Assembly: GCF_003096715.1 (NCBI RefSeq)
Contig: NZ_QEOL01000014.1
Span: forward strand, 62,001-126,000
DNA length: 64,000 nt
DNA from: Paraburkholderia silvatlantica
GTDB taxonomy: Bacteria > Pseudomonadota > Gammaproteobacteria > Burkholderiales > Burkholderiaceae
Direction: 5' to 3'
How positions within the stretch are numbered: position 1 is the stretch's first letter; each line of letters begins with the position of its first letter. This document shows, in pieces, positions 28,803-37,275 of the stretch. The translations under genes were made by a program, and so were the position numbers. A model generated the notes under the pieces. The model ran no database searches, had not been told where the DNA came from, and saw nothing but the letters and a program-made list of their open reading frames with translations.

Positions 28803-28850
28803 GCAGCAACTGCAGCAGCGGCACCAGCAGCAGCACAGCAGCAGCAACCG
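28803..28850 (+). repeat. CAG/CAGCAG-rich low-complexity stretch in the efp leader
   Basis: Imperfect runs of CAG and CAGCA triplets fill the region 70-115 bp upstream of efp. They would give a weakly structured, A/G/C-rich leader. Confidence 0.6.
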
Positions 28851-28919
28851 AATCCGCTTGCGACGTTTGCCGTCGAGCACACTCGAAGCTACTTAATCTG
28901 GACAGGACAGTTTTTTACT

Positions 28920-29477
28920 ATGAAGACCGCACAGGAACTCCGCGTCGGCAACGTCGTGATGATCGGTAACGACGCGATGGTCGTGCAGAAGGCCGAATAC
29001 AACAAGTCGGGCCGCAACGCCGCCGTCGTGAAGATGAAGTTCAAGAACCTGCTGACCGGCGCGGGCATGGAAACCGTGTACAAGGCGGACGACAAGTTCG
29101 ACGTCGTCGTGCTGGATCGCAAGGAAGTGACGTACTCGTACTTCGCCGACCCGATGTACGTGTTCATGGACGCCGACTACAACCAGTACGAAGTCGAAGG
29201 CGAGATGATGGGCGACGCCCTCAACTACCTCGAAGACGGCATGGCCTGCGAAGTCGTGTTCTACAACGAGAAGGCCATCTCGGTCGAACTGCCGACCGTA
29301 CTCGTGCGCGAGATCATCTACACGGAACCGGCCGTCAAGGGCGACACGTCGTCGGGCAAGGTTCTGAAGACCGCCAAGCTGCACACCGGCTTCGAGCTGC
29401 AAGTGCCGCTCTTCTGCAACATCGGCGACAAGATCGAAATCGACACGCGGACGAACGAGTACCGCAGCCGCGCCTAA
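28920..29477 (+). CDS. efp: Translation elongation factor P (Arg32 type)
   Basis: The 185-residue protein has the three beta-barrel domains of EF-P. The modified loop reads YNKSGRNAAVVK with Arg at position 32, instead of the Lys34 used by the EpmA/B route of E. coli. With earP next door, rhamnosylation is the expected modification. The ending, GDKIEIDTRTNEYRSRA, is the conserved C-terminal OB-fold that contacts the ribosome. The ATG at 28920 is the only sensible start. A strong terminator lies 85 bp past the stop. Confidence 0.98.
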   Translation: MKTAQELRVGNVVMIGNDAMVVQKAEYNKSGRNAAVVKMKFKNLLTGAGMETVYKADDKFDVVVLDRKEVTYSYFADPMYVFMDADYNQYEVEGEMMGDALNYLEDGMACEVVFYNEKAISVELPTVLVREIIYTEPAVKGDTSSGKVLKTAKLHTGFELQVPLFCNIGDKIEIDTRTNEYRSRA

Positions 29478-29778
29478 AGTCGCTTAAGGCAGCCTGAAGG
29501 CGGACTCAGGCCGCCTTGGGCGCCGCCCGCTGCCCCGGCGGCAAAGGCTGACACCGCCATGAAAGCGCCCTCTCGGGGCGCTTTTTCTTTTTTTGCCGAA
29601 CGTGTATGTTTGAGAGTGCTGCGGAAAACCTTACCGGTTATGCACAACGGATTGCGTGCTTGCCGCCTTCGGCGGGCAAGCGGCGCGCACCGGTCAAAGT
29701 GACTCCCGCGGCACGGTTTCTGCTGTGGGGTGAGAGAGCACGCGTTCCACGCTCTTTCCCCTTATCAGGAGAACCACA
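29478..29778. other. Intergenic region efp to CsbD gene
   Basis: Besides the efp terminator it holds a bulged hairpin at about 29658-29681 (GCTTGCCGCC with GGCGGGCAAGC) and, at its end, the AGGAG ribosome binding site of the CsbD-like gene. No other gene is seen. Confidence 0.5.
29562..29592 (+). terminator. Terminator of efp
   Basis: The hairpin AAAGCGCCC, TCTC loop, GGGGCGCTTT is followed by TTTCTTTTTTT. Confidence 0.88.
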
Positions 29779-29988
29779 ATGAACAACGACATTGCCGAAG
29801 GCAAGTGGAAGCAGATGATCGGCAAGGCCAAAGCGGCGTGGGGCGAGTTGACGGACGACGAACTCGCAAAGGCCGAAGGCCGAGCGGATCGGCTCGCCGG
29901 GCTGATCCAGGAACGTTACGGCAAGACGCGTGACGAGGCGGAACTGGAAGTGCGCCGTTGGTTCAACGCGCACCGACCACGCGACTGA
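29779..29988 (+). CDS. CsbD family stress-related protein
   Basis: The 69-residue protein matches the CsbD/YjbJ family: MNNDIAEGKWKQMIGKAKAAWGELTDDEL, then AEGRADRLAGLIQERYGKT, an all-helical, very hydrophilic small protein. In other bacteria members are induced in stationary phase or by osmotic stress, and the molecular role is unknown. The ATG has AGGAG eight bases upstream. It is monocistronic by position, with 300 bp of non-coding DNA on either side. Confidence 0.9.
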   Translation: MNNDIAEGKWKQMIGKAKAAWGELTDDELAKAEGRADRLAGLIQERYGKTRDEAELEVRRWFNAHRPRD

Positions 29989-30317
29989 CGCACCGGCCAT
30001 GGCATGGGCGCTACGGTCGTCGCCCGCTTGCAGGCAAACAGGGGGTTGCACACAAGCCGCAAGCGCTTCGCGCTTCGGTCTTGTGCCGCTGCCCGGCCGC
30101 CACGCTGCCGGGCAAAGCGGCCGGCCCCCGCTCTGGCGCAGCACTACTGGGAGGACCGGAACTGAACACCCTGCTACGAGACATCTCCGTGATCTCGGTG
30201 AAATCTTTCGCATCGTGCCGCGCTCCCGCGCGCCGCGCGGCTGCCTGCCGGGGCGCATGCGCGGCCCCGCGCGCGCAGCGCCGGCGCGACTGCGCTCATC
30301 CGTAAGCCGCTACCGCC
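29989..30317. other. 329-bp intergenic region with two hairpins
   Basis: No gene is supported. Two stems stand out: a nested hairpin at 30051-30085 (CACAAG and AAGCGC arms with CTTGTG and GCGCTT partners), and TGCCCGGC/GCCGGGCA at 30090-30114. Neither has a T run, so they are not classical terminators. The promoter of the regulator gene at 30318 is not evident. Confidence 0.45.
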
Positions 30318-31703
30318 ATGCCACACGCCCTGATTGTCGAAGACGATCCCAATAGCCTGTCAGGTCTCTCTGCGATCCTGTCGGCCGACGGATTCTCCGT
30401 CGACACCGCTGCCACCCTTGCCGAAGCGCGCGCCGCCCTTGCGCGCTTCATCCCCGACGTCGTGCTCGTCGACCTGAACCTGCCTGATGGCGGCGGCCTC
30501 GAGTTGCTGCCGCATTTGCCCGCGCAGCCGCCAGGCGGCGCGCTGCCCGTGATCGTGATGACCGGCAACGCCACGGTCGAAAGCGCGATCGAAGGCCTGC
30601 GCCACGGCATCTGGGACTATCTGCTCAAGCCCGTCAACATTCCGCGCCTGCGCAGCCTGCTCGCGCGCATTCCGCGCCCTTACGAGCTGACCGAGGAAGT
30701 CCGCGCGCTGCGCGCCACACTGCGCAAGATGGGCCACTTCGGGCCGATGCTCGGGCGCAGCAGCGCGATCCAGCATGTCTACGACACGCTCGAACAACTC
30801 GCGCCCACCGAGGCGGCGCTCCTCGTGCACGGCGAAGCCGGCACGGGCAAGGAAGTCGCTGCGCGCACGTTGCACCAGCTGAGCCGCCGCCGCAAGGGGC
30901 CTTTCATCGTGTGCGACGCGCGCTCGCTCGTGGCCGAAGCTGCCGCGGGCCGCCCGCTTGCGAGCGTACTGTTCGGTCACGAGCGCGGCGCGTTCACCGG
31001 CGCGGAACAACGCGAGCCGGGTCTCGTCGATCAGGCGAGCGGCGGCACGCTCTTCATCGACGAGCTGACCGACCTGCCGCGCGAGCAGCAGCAAACGCTG
31101 CTGCGCGCGCTCGATTCGCAGACCTTCATGCGCGTAGGCGGCAACAGCGAGGTAGGCACCGATTTCCGCCTGATCGCGGCCACCCGCGCGATACCGCGCG
31201 AAGCCGTTCAGCAGGGCGCGCTGCACGACGATCTGTGGCTGCGCCTCGATGCCGCGGCGATCCAGCTGCCGCCGCTGCGAGAGCGCGACGACGACGCCGC
31301 CCTGCTCGCGCTCGCGTGCATCGACGAACTCAATCAGGAAGCCCAGGCACACGGTCTGGCCGGCGCGACGCGGCTCGTCGCGCCCTCGTTCATCCGCGAG
31401 TGCCTGGCCTATGACTGGCCCGGCAACGTGCGCGAGTTGCACGAACGGGTCAGGCGCGCGTGGCACGCTTCCGGCGAGGTGCTGGAAACCTTGCAGGCCG
31501 AGGAAAGCAGCGGCGCGGGCCCGCGCGACATGAACGGCGGCCGCGTGCAGGTCACCGTGGGCACGCCGCTCGCCGACGTGGAGGAAATGCTGATCCGCGC
31601 GACGCTGGACGCCGTGGGCGGCACGCGGCACCGCGCCGCATCGTTGCTCGGCATCAGCCCCAAGACGCTCTACAACAAGCTGCAGCGCATGCGGCTGAAC
31701 TGA
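30318..31703 (+). CDS. Sigma-54-dependent response regulator, NtrC type, without adjacent kinase
   Basis: The 461-residue protein has an N-terminal receiver domain (residues 1-120). Its acidic pair is at Glu8/Asp9/Asp10, the phosphorylation Asp is in VVLVDLNLPDG (near 52), and a Lys is in LLKPVN. The AAA+ domain (about 140-375) has Walker A GEAGTGKE, the sigma-54 contact loop GAFTGA, and an arginine-finger region ending in YDWPGNVRELHERV. A Fis-type helix-turn-helix ends the protein (RHRAASLLGISPKTLYNKLQRM). All activator elements look intact. No histidine kinase or likely target operon is adjacent, so the signal and regulon cannot be told. A terminator follows. Confidence 0.92.
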   Translation: MPHALIVEDDPNSLSGLSAILSADGFSVDTAATLAEARAALARFIPDVVLVDLNLPDGGGLELLPHLPAQPPGGALPVIVMTGNATVESAIEGLRHGIWDYLLKPVNIPRLRSLLARIPRPYELTEEVRALRATLRKMGHFGPMLGRSSAIQHVYDTLEQLAPTEAALLVHGEAGTGKEVAARTLHQLSRRRKGPFIVCDARSLVAEAAAGRPLASVLFGHERGAFTGAEQREPGLVDQASGGTLFIDELTDLPREQQQTLLRALDSQTFMRVGGNSEVGTDFRLIAATRAIPREAVQQGALHDDLWLRLDAAAIQLPPLRERDDDAALLALACIDELNQEAQAHGLAGATRLVAPSFIRECLAYDWPGNVRELHERVRRAWHASGEVLETLQAEESSGAGPRDMNGGRVQVTVGTPLADVEEMLIRATLDAVGGTRHRAASLLGISPKTLYNKLQRMRLN

Positions 31704-31727
31704 ATCGGCAAAACGCACGCACGTTGT

Positions 31728-31768
31728 AAAAAAGGCGGCCCTTCGTTTCCGAAGGACCGCCTTTTTCA
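31728..31768. terminator. Bidirectional terminator between the regulator and nagZ
   Basis: The arms AAAAAGGCGG-CCCTTCG and CGAAGG-ACCGCCTTTTT form a long stem with a TTTC loop, with A and T runs at the ends for both converging transcripts. Confidence 0.85.
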
Positions 31769-31793
31769 TTTTGCCGGCGCGGCAATCAGGGCA

Positions 31794-32834
31794 TCAAGGC
31801 AACACGCTGCGCAGCAGTGCCTGCGCCTCGATGTACCCCGGATCCGCCACCATCCTGTCCCAGCGCTGCGCCTTGCCGCGCGCGCGCATGCGCCTGATGC
31901 GCAAGCCCGAAGCCTTGGCGGCGCGGCGCGGCTCCGTGCTGCGCAACGCGTCGAGCACCTTTTCGGCCTCGTGCGGCTGGTTGCAGATCAGCACCATGTC
32001 GCAGCCCGCTTCGAGCGCCGCGCGCGCGCCCTCGGTGAGCGTCCCGCCCTGACGCGCGGCCTCCATCGAGAGGTCGTCGCTGAAGATCGCGCCCGTGAAG
32101 CGCAGCCGCTTGCGCAGAACTTCCTCGACCCAGATGCGCGAGAAACCCGCGGGCTTCGAATCGACCTTCGGATAAATCACATGCCCCGGCATCACCGCCG
32201 CGAGCGACAGACCGAGCCAGTCGTAGGGCTGCGCATCTTCGCCGAGGATCGCTTCGAGCGGACGCTCGTCGACGGGCACCGCGACGTGCGAGTCCGCCGT
32301 CGCGAAGCCATGCCCCGGGAAATGCTTGCCGCAATTGGCCATGCCCGCGAGCGAGAGCCCGTGATTGAGACTCTTGGCGAGCAGCGTGACGACGCGCGGA
32401 TCGCGGTGGAAAGCGCGGTCCCCCACCACCTTCGACTGCCCATAGCCTAGATCGAGCACCGGCGTGAAAGACAGATCGATGCCGCACGCGCGCAGTTCGC
32501 TCGCGAGGATGTAGCCCACCGCCGTGGCGAGCTTGGTGGCAAGCAGCACGTCCTTGTCCCACAACGCGCCGAGGCGCCCCATGGCGGGCAGCACGGTGAA
32601 GCCATCGGTGCGAAAGCGCTGCACGCGGCCGCCTTCGTGGTCGACGGCGATCAGCAGGTCTTCGCGCACCGAACGGATGGCGTCGGTCAGCGCGACGAGC
32701 TGCGCGCGGTTCTCATAGTGGCGCGCGAACAGGATCACGCCGCCGGTCATCGGGTGCGCGAGGCGTCGCACGTCGTCGTCGTTCAGCGTGGTACCGACCA
32801 CGTCGAGCATGACTGGCCCGGGAATATTCTTCAT
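31794..32834 (-). CDS. nagZ: Beta-N-acetylhexosaminidase
   Basis: This 346-residue GH3 enzyme removes GlcNAc from anhydro-muropeptides in the cytoplasm during peptidoglycan recycling. Recognisable motifs are IAVDHEGGRVQRF, GIDLSFTPVLDLGYG, the catalytic-loop KHFPGHG near residue 178 (His acid/base), and IFSDDLSMEAA near 252 with the nucleophile Asp. The length fits E. coli NagZ (341). It is the last gene of the 20-kb minus-strand run, 44 bp after acpS, and is followed by a terminator. Confidence 0.97.
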   Translation of the reverse strand: MKNIPGPVMLDVVGTTLNDDDVRRLAHPMTGGVILFARHYENRAQLVALTDAIRSVREDLLIAVDHEGGRVQRFRTDGFTVLPAMGRLGALWDKDVLLATKLATAVGYILASELRACGIDLSFTPVLDLGYGQSKVVGDRAFHRDPRVVTLLAKSLNHGLSLAGMANCGKHFPGHGFATADSHVAVPVDERPLEAILGEDAQPYDWLGLSLAAVMPGHVIYPKVDSKPAGFSRIWVEEVLRKRLRFTGAIFSDDLSMEAARQGGTLTEGARAALEAGCDMVLICNQPHEAEKVLDALRSTEPRRAAKASGLRIRRMRARGKAQRWDRMVADPGYIEAQALLRSVLP

Positions 32835-32878
32835 CGATGCGTTTTACGTAGATGCCGCGCAATGCACGGCGAAAGATA

Positions 32879-33277
32879 TCAGCCGTTGATTTCCGCAACC
32901 ACGAACGACACCGCGTAGTCGTGTTCGTCCGTGATGCTCACGCGCGCCGTGATGCCGCGCTCGTCGAGCCACTGCGCGAGTTCGCCCGAAGCGACGATCA
33001 CCGGCCGGCCGCCCGGCTCGTTGAGGGTCTGCATGGCGCGCCAGGTCATCGGCATGCGCATGCCGAGGCCGATCGCTTTCGAGAACGCCTCTTTCGCGGA
33101 GAACCGCGTGCACAGATACGCGAGACCCCGCGCCGCCGAGCGCGCCCTGCGCGCCTCGTAGACCGCGAGTTCGTCCGGGCCGAGTACGCGCGGCGCGAAG
33201 CGGCCGTTGGTGCGCTCCATGACCGCCGCCACGCGGCTCACCTGGATGATGTCGGTGCCGATACCGTAAATCGCCAT
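32879..33277 (-). CDS. acpS: Holo-[acyl-carrier-protein] synthase
   Basis: The 132-residue enzyme transfers 4'-phosphopantetheine from CoA to the serine of ACP. It has the two phosphopantetheinyl transferase motifs: GIGTDIIQVSRV (Asp9, metal ligand) and TRFSAKEAFSKAIGLG (Glu near 61). The C-terminal SITDEHDYAVSFVVAE is typical. The ATG at 33277 begins MAIYGIGTDI. It follows pdxJ by 56 bp, the pdxJ-acpS pair being conserved in proteobacteria. Its substrate ACP is encoded 13 kb upstream in the same run of genes. Confidence 0.97.
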   Translation of the reverse strand: MAIYGIGTDIIQVSRVAAVMERTNGRFAPRVLGPDELAVYEARRARSAARGLAYLCTRFSAKEAFSKAIGLGMRMPMTWRAMQTLNEPGGRPVIVASGELAQWLDERGITARVSITDEHDYAVSFVVAEING

Positions 33278-33333
33278 GAGACTCCCGTCGATGTCTGTCG
33301 ATTGCGCGCGCTCGCGAAGGCGCGGGCTTGCAG

Positions 33334-34098
33334 TCAGCCGCGCGTGCCCAGACGCGCCGCAACCATGATCGCCTTCATTTCGCGCACCGCGTTCTCCCAA
33401 CCCGCGAAGATGGCGTGCGCAACGATCGCGTGGCCGATGTTCAGCTCGACGATGCCTTCGATGGCCGCGATCTGCTGCACGTTCGTGTAGTGCAGACCGT
33501 GGCCGGCGTTCACTTTCAGGCCGAGGCTGTTGCCGCAGTTCACGCCGGTGACCACGCGCTCGTATTCGCGTTCCTGCTCGCCGGCGTCGCGCGCCTCGGC
33601 GTAGCGGCCCGTGTGCAGCTCGATCACGGGCGCGCCCGTTTCGTGTGCGGCGCGGATCTGCGTTTCGTCCGGGTCGATGAAAAGCGAGACGCGGCAGCCC
33701 GCATCGGCAAGCTGACGGCAGGCGGCGGCAACGGCGTCGAAGTGGCCCGCGACGTCGAGGCCGCCTTCGGTCGTCAGTTCCGCGCGTTTTTCGGGCACGA
33801 GGCAAACGTCGTGCGGCTGGATCTCGCACGCGATGTCGAGCATCTCGGACGTCACCGCGCATTCGAGGTTCATGCGCGTCTTCAGCTGCGGGCGCAGCGC
33901 GCGCACGTCGGCGTCGACGATATGGCGGCGATCCTCGCGCAGATGCAGCGTGATGGCGTCGGCGCCCGCCTCTTCGGCGAGAAGCGCCGCGCGGATCGGA
34001 TCGGGATAAGCGGTGCCGCGCGCGTTGCGCAGCGTGGCGACGTGGTCGATGTTGACACCGAGGTCGATCACGTTGGGCGAAGTGAGAAAGAAGCTCAT
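33334..34098 (-). CDS. pdxJ: Pyridoxine 5'-phosphate synthase
   Basis: The 254-residue TIM-barrel enzyme condenses 1-deoxyxylulose-5-phosphate with 3-amino-2-oxopropyl phosphate to pyridoxine 5'-phosphate. Motifs include LGVNIDHVATLRNARGTAYPDP, TLHLREDRRHI, NLECAVTSEM, CLVPEKRAELTTEGGLD and a C-terminal NAGHGLHYTNV followed by ELNIGHAIVAHAI. The ATG at 34098 overlaps the recO stop by 4 bp (ATGA), indicating translational coupling. The longer frame upstream lies inside recO and is not used. Confidence 0.97.
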   Translation of the reverse strand: MSFFLTSPNVIDLGVNIDHVATLRNARGTAYPDPIRAALLAEEAGADAITLHLREDRRHIVDADVRALRPQLKTRMNLECAVTSEMLDIACEIQPHDVCLVPEKRAELTTEGGLDVAGHFDAVAAACRQLADAGCRVSLFIDPDETQIRAAHETGAPVIELHTGRYAEARDAGEQEREYERVVTGVNCGNSLGLKVNAGHGLHYTNVQQIAAIEGIVELNIGHAIVAHAIFAGWENAVREMKAIMVAARLGTRG

Positions 34099-35108
34099 AG
34101 GTTCTGCAAGTCGATCAGAATCTGGCGCGTCGCGAGCGGCGTGCCGCCAAGGTACGTATTCAGCAGGAAGCGCATGAGCGCCTTGCTCTGCGCAACCGTC
34201 TGGGGTCGATGGTAATCGTCCTCTTCCATGTCGAGCAACGTCTGCCCCGAAAGCCGGGGCCATTGAGAAGGCCATTCGTCCGATGCTTCGCGCACGCCGC
34301 GTTCCGGATCGAACACATAGCGTCCCTCGGCCACAACGGCCTTGCGGTTCACGGTGCGATTGAGCGCGAGCGCGTAGCCCGCCTCGCGCAGCAGCACACG
34401 CTCGAACGCGCGCAGCACCTGCACGGGCGGCTCGTCGTGCGCGAGGCGCGTGAGCGTCACGACGTAGTGGCGAAAAAGTTCGGGGTGCGGGTCTTCGCGC
34501 GCGATGAACTTCACGAGCAGCTCGTTCACGTAGAAGCCGCACAGCAGCGCGTCGCCGGTCAGCGGCAACATGCCGCCGACCCACTCGGCGCCGGTGAGCG
34601 TGCGCACCTCGCCCTTGCCGGTCCACGCAAGCGCGAGCGGCTGGAAGGTTTGCAGCACGCCGCGCAACGCCGAATGCGGACGCTTCGCGCCCTTCGCGAC
34701 GAGCGCCACGCGGCCATGATCGCGCGAGAGCACATCGATGATGAGGCTCGTCTCGCGGTACGGATAGCTGTGCAGCACGAAAGCCGGCTGCTCGGCGATG
34801 CGGTAATCGGGGGTCGTGCTGCGTGAGGCGCGCGGCAATTGGGAGCGCGCGGTGGTCTTGCGGCCGCTGCGCGATTCGGCGCGGCCTTCGAGCGTGGCCT
34901 CGGCGCTCTCGGTCATCGTGTCGCGCGTGGCGGCGCCTTTGGCCGCCTTCGTGCTTCTCGCGCCCGTCTTGCCTGTGGCGCCTTTCGCGGCCGAGCGCCG
35001 CGCGCCGCGGGAACCGGACGCCTGGTCCGCGGCGATTGCCTCGTCGGCCTGCGCTTCATCGTGCGCGGGCCGGTCGTCGTGCAGGGTTCCGGCTGCGCCG
35101 TCACTCAT
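34095..35108 (-). CDS. recO: DNA repair protein RecO with long N-terminal extension
   Basis: RecO anneals single strands and, with RecF/RecR, loads RecA at gaps. The family core begins at about residue 102 (DYRIAEQPAFVLHSYPYRETSLIIDVLSRDHGRVALVAKGAKRP, the OB fold). It continues with ALLCGFYVNELLVKFIAREDPHPELF and a C-terminal helical part. E. coli RecO has 242 residues and this one 337. The extra 100 residues at the N-terminus are Ala/Lys/Arg/Ser-rich and look disordered. An internal Met65 could be an alternative start but would still leave 36 extra residues. era lies 18 bp upstream and pdxJ overlaps downstream. Confidence 0.93.
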   Translation of the reverse strand: MSDGAAGTLHDDRPAHDEAQADEAIAADQASGSRGARRSAAKGATGKTGARSTKAAKGAATRDTMTESAEATLEGRAESRSGRKTTARSQLPRASRSTTPDYRIAEQPAFVLHSYPYRETSLIIDVLSRDHGRVALVAKGAKRPHSALRGVLQTFQPLALAWTGKGEVRTLTGAEWVGGMLPLTGDALLCGFYVNELLVKFIAREDPHPELFRHYVVTLTRLAHDEPPVQVLRAFERVLLREAGYALALNRTVNRKAVVAEGRYVFDPERGVREASDEWPSQWPRLSGQTLLDMEEDDYHRPQTVAQSKALMRFLLNTYLGGTPLATRQILIDLQNL

Positions 35109-35126
35109 ACGCGGTGCCCGTCGTGC

Positions 35127-36032
35127 TTACTCGTAACCGTAGGCGCGCAGCCCGGCTTCGTTGTCGGCCCAGCCGCTCTTCACCTTCACGAAGGTTTCGA
35201 GGTACACGGGGCCGTCGAACAGCTTCTCCATGTCGAGCCGCGCCTCGGTGCTGATCTGCTTGAGCTTCGCGCCCTTCTGGCCGATCACCATCGCCTTCTG
35301 CGTGTCGCGCTCGACGAGAATCGTCGCGAAGACGCGGCGCAGCCGCCCTTCCTGCTCGAACTTGTCGATCAGCACCGTGCTCGTGTACGGCAGTTCGTCG
35401 CCGGTCCAGCGGAACACTTTCTCGCGCAGGATTTCGGCAGCGAGGAAGCGCTCGCTGCGATCGGTGAGGTCGTCTTCGCCGTAGATCGGCTCGCCTTCGG
35501 GCAGATACGGCTTGAGCGTCGCGAGCAGGCGCTTGATGTCGGCGGGATCCTTGGCCGAGAGCGGCACGATCTCGCGGAACTCGCGCAGGCCCTGCACCTG
35601 CTGGATGAACGGATACAGCGTGTCCTTGTCGCTCACGCGGTCGATCTTGTTGGCGATCAGGATCGTGGGCGCACCCGGGGGAATCAGGTCGAGCACCTTC
35701 TGGTCGTCGGGGCCGAACTTGCCGGCCTCGATCACGAACAGCACGGCGTCGACCGAGCTGAGCGTGGAGGTCACCGCGCGGTTCAGCGAGCGGTTGAGCG
35801 CCGTACTGTGGCGCGTCTGGAAGCCGGGCGTGTCGACGAAGATGTACTGCGCGTCGTCGATCGTATTGATGCCGGTGATGCGATGACGCGTGGTCTGCGC
35901 CTTGCGCGACGTGATGCTGATCTTCTGGCCGACCAGCGCGTTCATCAGCGTCGATTTGCCGACGTTCGGACGGCCGACGATCGCGACCATGCCGCAACGG
36001 AAACCGGCAGGAGTGGAGGTGGGAGCGTTCAT
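35127..36032 (-). CDS. era: GTPase Era
   Basis: The 301-residue GTPase binds the 3' end of 16S rRNA and checks 30S maturation. The G motifs are visible: G1 GRPNVGKST, G2/switch I region with TRHRITGI, G3 DTPGFQT, and G4 NKID. The C-terminal KH domain is near 230-290, with IGQKGAKLKQISTEARLDMEKLF. Length equals E. coli Era (301). It lies 54 bp downstream of rnc, the classical rnc-era-recO order. Confidence 0.98.
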   Translation of the reverse strand: MNAPTSTPAGFRCGMVAIVGRPNVGKSTLMNALVGQKISITSRKAQTTRHRITGINTIDDAQYIFVDTPGFQTRHSTALNRSLNRAVTSTLSSVDAVLFVIEAGKFGPDDQKVLDLIPPGAPTILIANKIDRVSDKDTLYPFIQQVQGLREFREIVPLSAKDPADIKRLLATLKPYLPEGEPIYGEDDLTDRSERFLAAEILREKVFRWTGDELPYTSTVLIDKFEQEGRLRRVFATILVERDTQKAMVIGQKGAKLKQISTEARLDMEKLFDGPVYLETFVKVKSGWADNEAGLRAYGYE

Positions 36033-36086
36033 GATCGGACCGGAATAGAAAAACGGGAGGCGCGCTCGCGGCGCGCCTCGGTGGAA

Positions 36087-37256
36087 TCAGTGGCCGGCAT
36101 CGGCCGCGCGCACGGGAATGGCCGTCGTGGCTTCGGCGTGCGTCCCGGCATCGGCGCTGGTGCCGCCGGTCGTTGCGGTTTGCGCGCGCTCGACGGTGCG
36201 CAGCGCCGCCTCGGCTTTCACGGCGGCCGAACGGTGGCCGATGGAGCCGGCGCTCGGTACGGCGTCGAAGCCCGCGGCCTTGTCGGCAGGCCTGTCGCTT
36301 GCCTTGTCCGCACCGCGTTCGGCCTTCTCCGCGGGTCTTTCAGCGGGTTTGTCCTTCTCCGCCGGACGCTCCTGGACGTGCGCCGCGCGAATCACCGCGA
36401 GCGGCGCGCCTTCGGCTGCCGCGGCCTGCGCCGCACGCTCGCTGCGCGCCGAGAGACGCTCGCGGCGCTCCGGCGAGCGCAGATCGAGTGCGCCCTGTAC
36501 GCCGGTCACACCGGGGACGACCTCGGGCTCCGGTTTGGCAGCGCGCGCGCCCTTCGAGCGGCGCGGCTTCGCAACCAGCGCGGGCGCCGCGGCCATGACC
36601 TCGTCGAGCGCCTTCTTCGCCGCGGCCTGCTCCGCGGCGCGACGGCTCGCGCCCGAGCCCGACACTTTCACGTCGAGCTTCGGCACCGTGCATTCGACTT
36701 CGAACTGCTGATTGTGCGCCGCACCATGCGTCGCCACGACCGTGTAGGTGGGCAGCGCGATCTTGTGACCCTGGAGGTATTCCTGCAGCAGCGTCTTGGA
36801 ATCCTTGCCGAGCGTACGCGGATCGATGTGATCGAGGATCGGCACGTAGAGCCGCTTGATGACCGTCTGGGCGGCATCGAAGCCGCCATCGAGGAAGATC
36901 GCCCCGAAGATCGCCTCCAGCGCGTCGGCGAGGATCGACGGGCGGCGGAAGCCGCCGCTGCGCAACTCGCCTTCGCCGAGGCGCAGGCCATCGGCAATAT
37001 TGAGGGCCTGAGCGATTTCGTAGAGCGACTGCTGCTTGACCAGGTTCGCACGCACGCGCGAGAGGTCGCCTTCGTCAAGCTTGCCAAAACGTTGGAACAA
37101 TAGGGCAGCCACCGCGCAATTCAGAACCGAATCACCGAGGAATTCAAGGCGTTCGTTATGCGTGGCACTGTGACTGCGGTGGGTTAAAGCCTGGCGCAGC
37201 AATTCCGCATTGCGAAATTCGTAGCGCAAACGGCTTTCCAACGGAGATTGAGGCAT
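36087..37256 (-). CDS. rnc: Ribonuclease III with long C-terminal tail
   Basis: RNase III cuts double-stranded RNA in rRNA and mRNA processing. The catalytic domain has the signature NERLEFLGDSVLN, with Glu38 and Asp42, and a second acidic cluster in DALEAIFGAIFLDGGF. The double-stranded RNA-binding domain ends near residue 225 with SGSGASRRAAEQAAAKKAL. A further tail of about 160 residues, rich in Ala, Lys, Glu, Asp and Pro, brings the length to 389 against 226 in E. coli. The ATG at 37256 starts MPQSPLESRL. A strong hairpin and a TATACT box lie just upstream. era follows. Confidence 0.96.
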   Translation of the reverse strand: MPQSPLESRLRYEFRNAELLRQALTHRSHSATHNERLEFLGDSVLNCAVAALLFQRFGKLDEGDLSRVRANLVKQQSLYEIAQALNIADGLRLGEGELRSGGFRRPSILADALEAIFGAIFLDGGFDAAQTVIKRLYVPILDHIDPRTLGKDSKTLLQEYLQGHKIALPTYTVVATHGAAHNQQFEVECTVPKLDVKVSGSGASRRAAEQAAAKKALDEVMAAAPALVAKPRRSKGARAAKPEPEVVPGVTGVQGALDLRSPERRERLSARSERAAQAAAAEGAPLAVIRAAHVQERPAEKDKPAERPAEKAERGADKASDRPADKAAGFDAVPSAGSIGHRSAAVKAEAALRTVERAQTATTGGTSADAGTHAEATTAIPVRAADAGH

Positions 37257-37275
37257 GGGGAGAGTATAACGCGCC

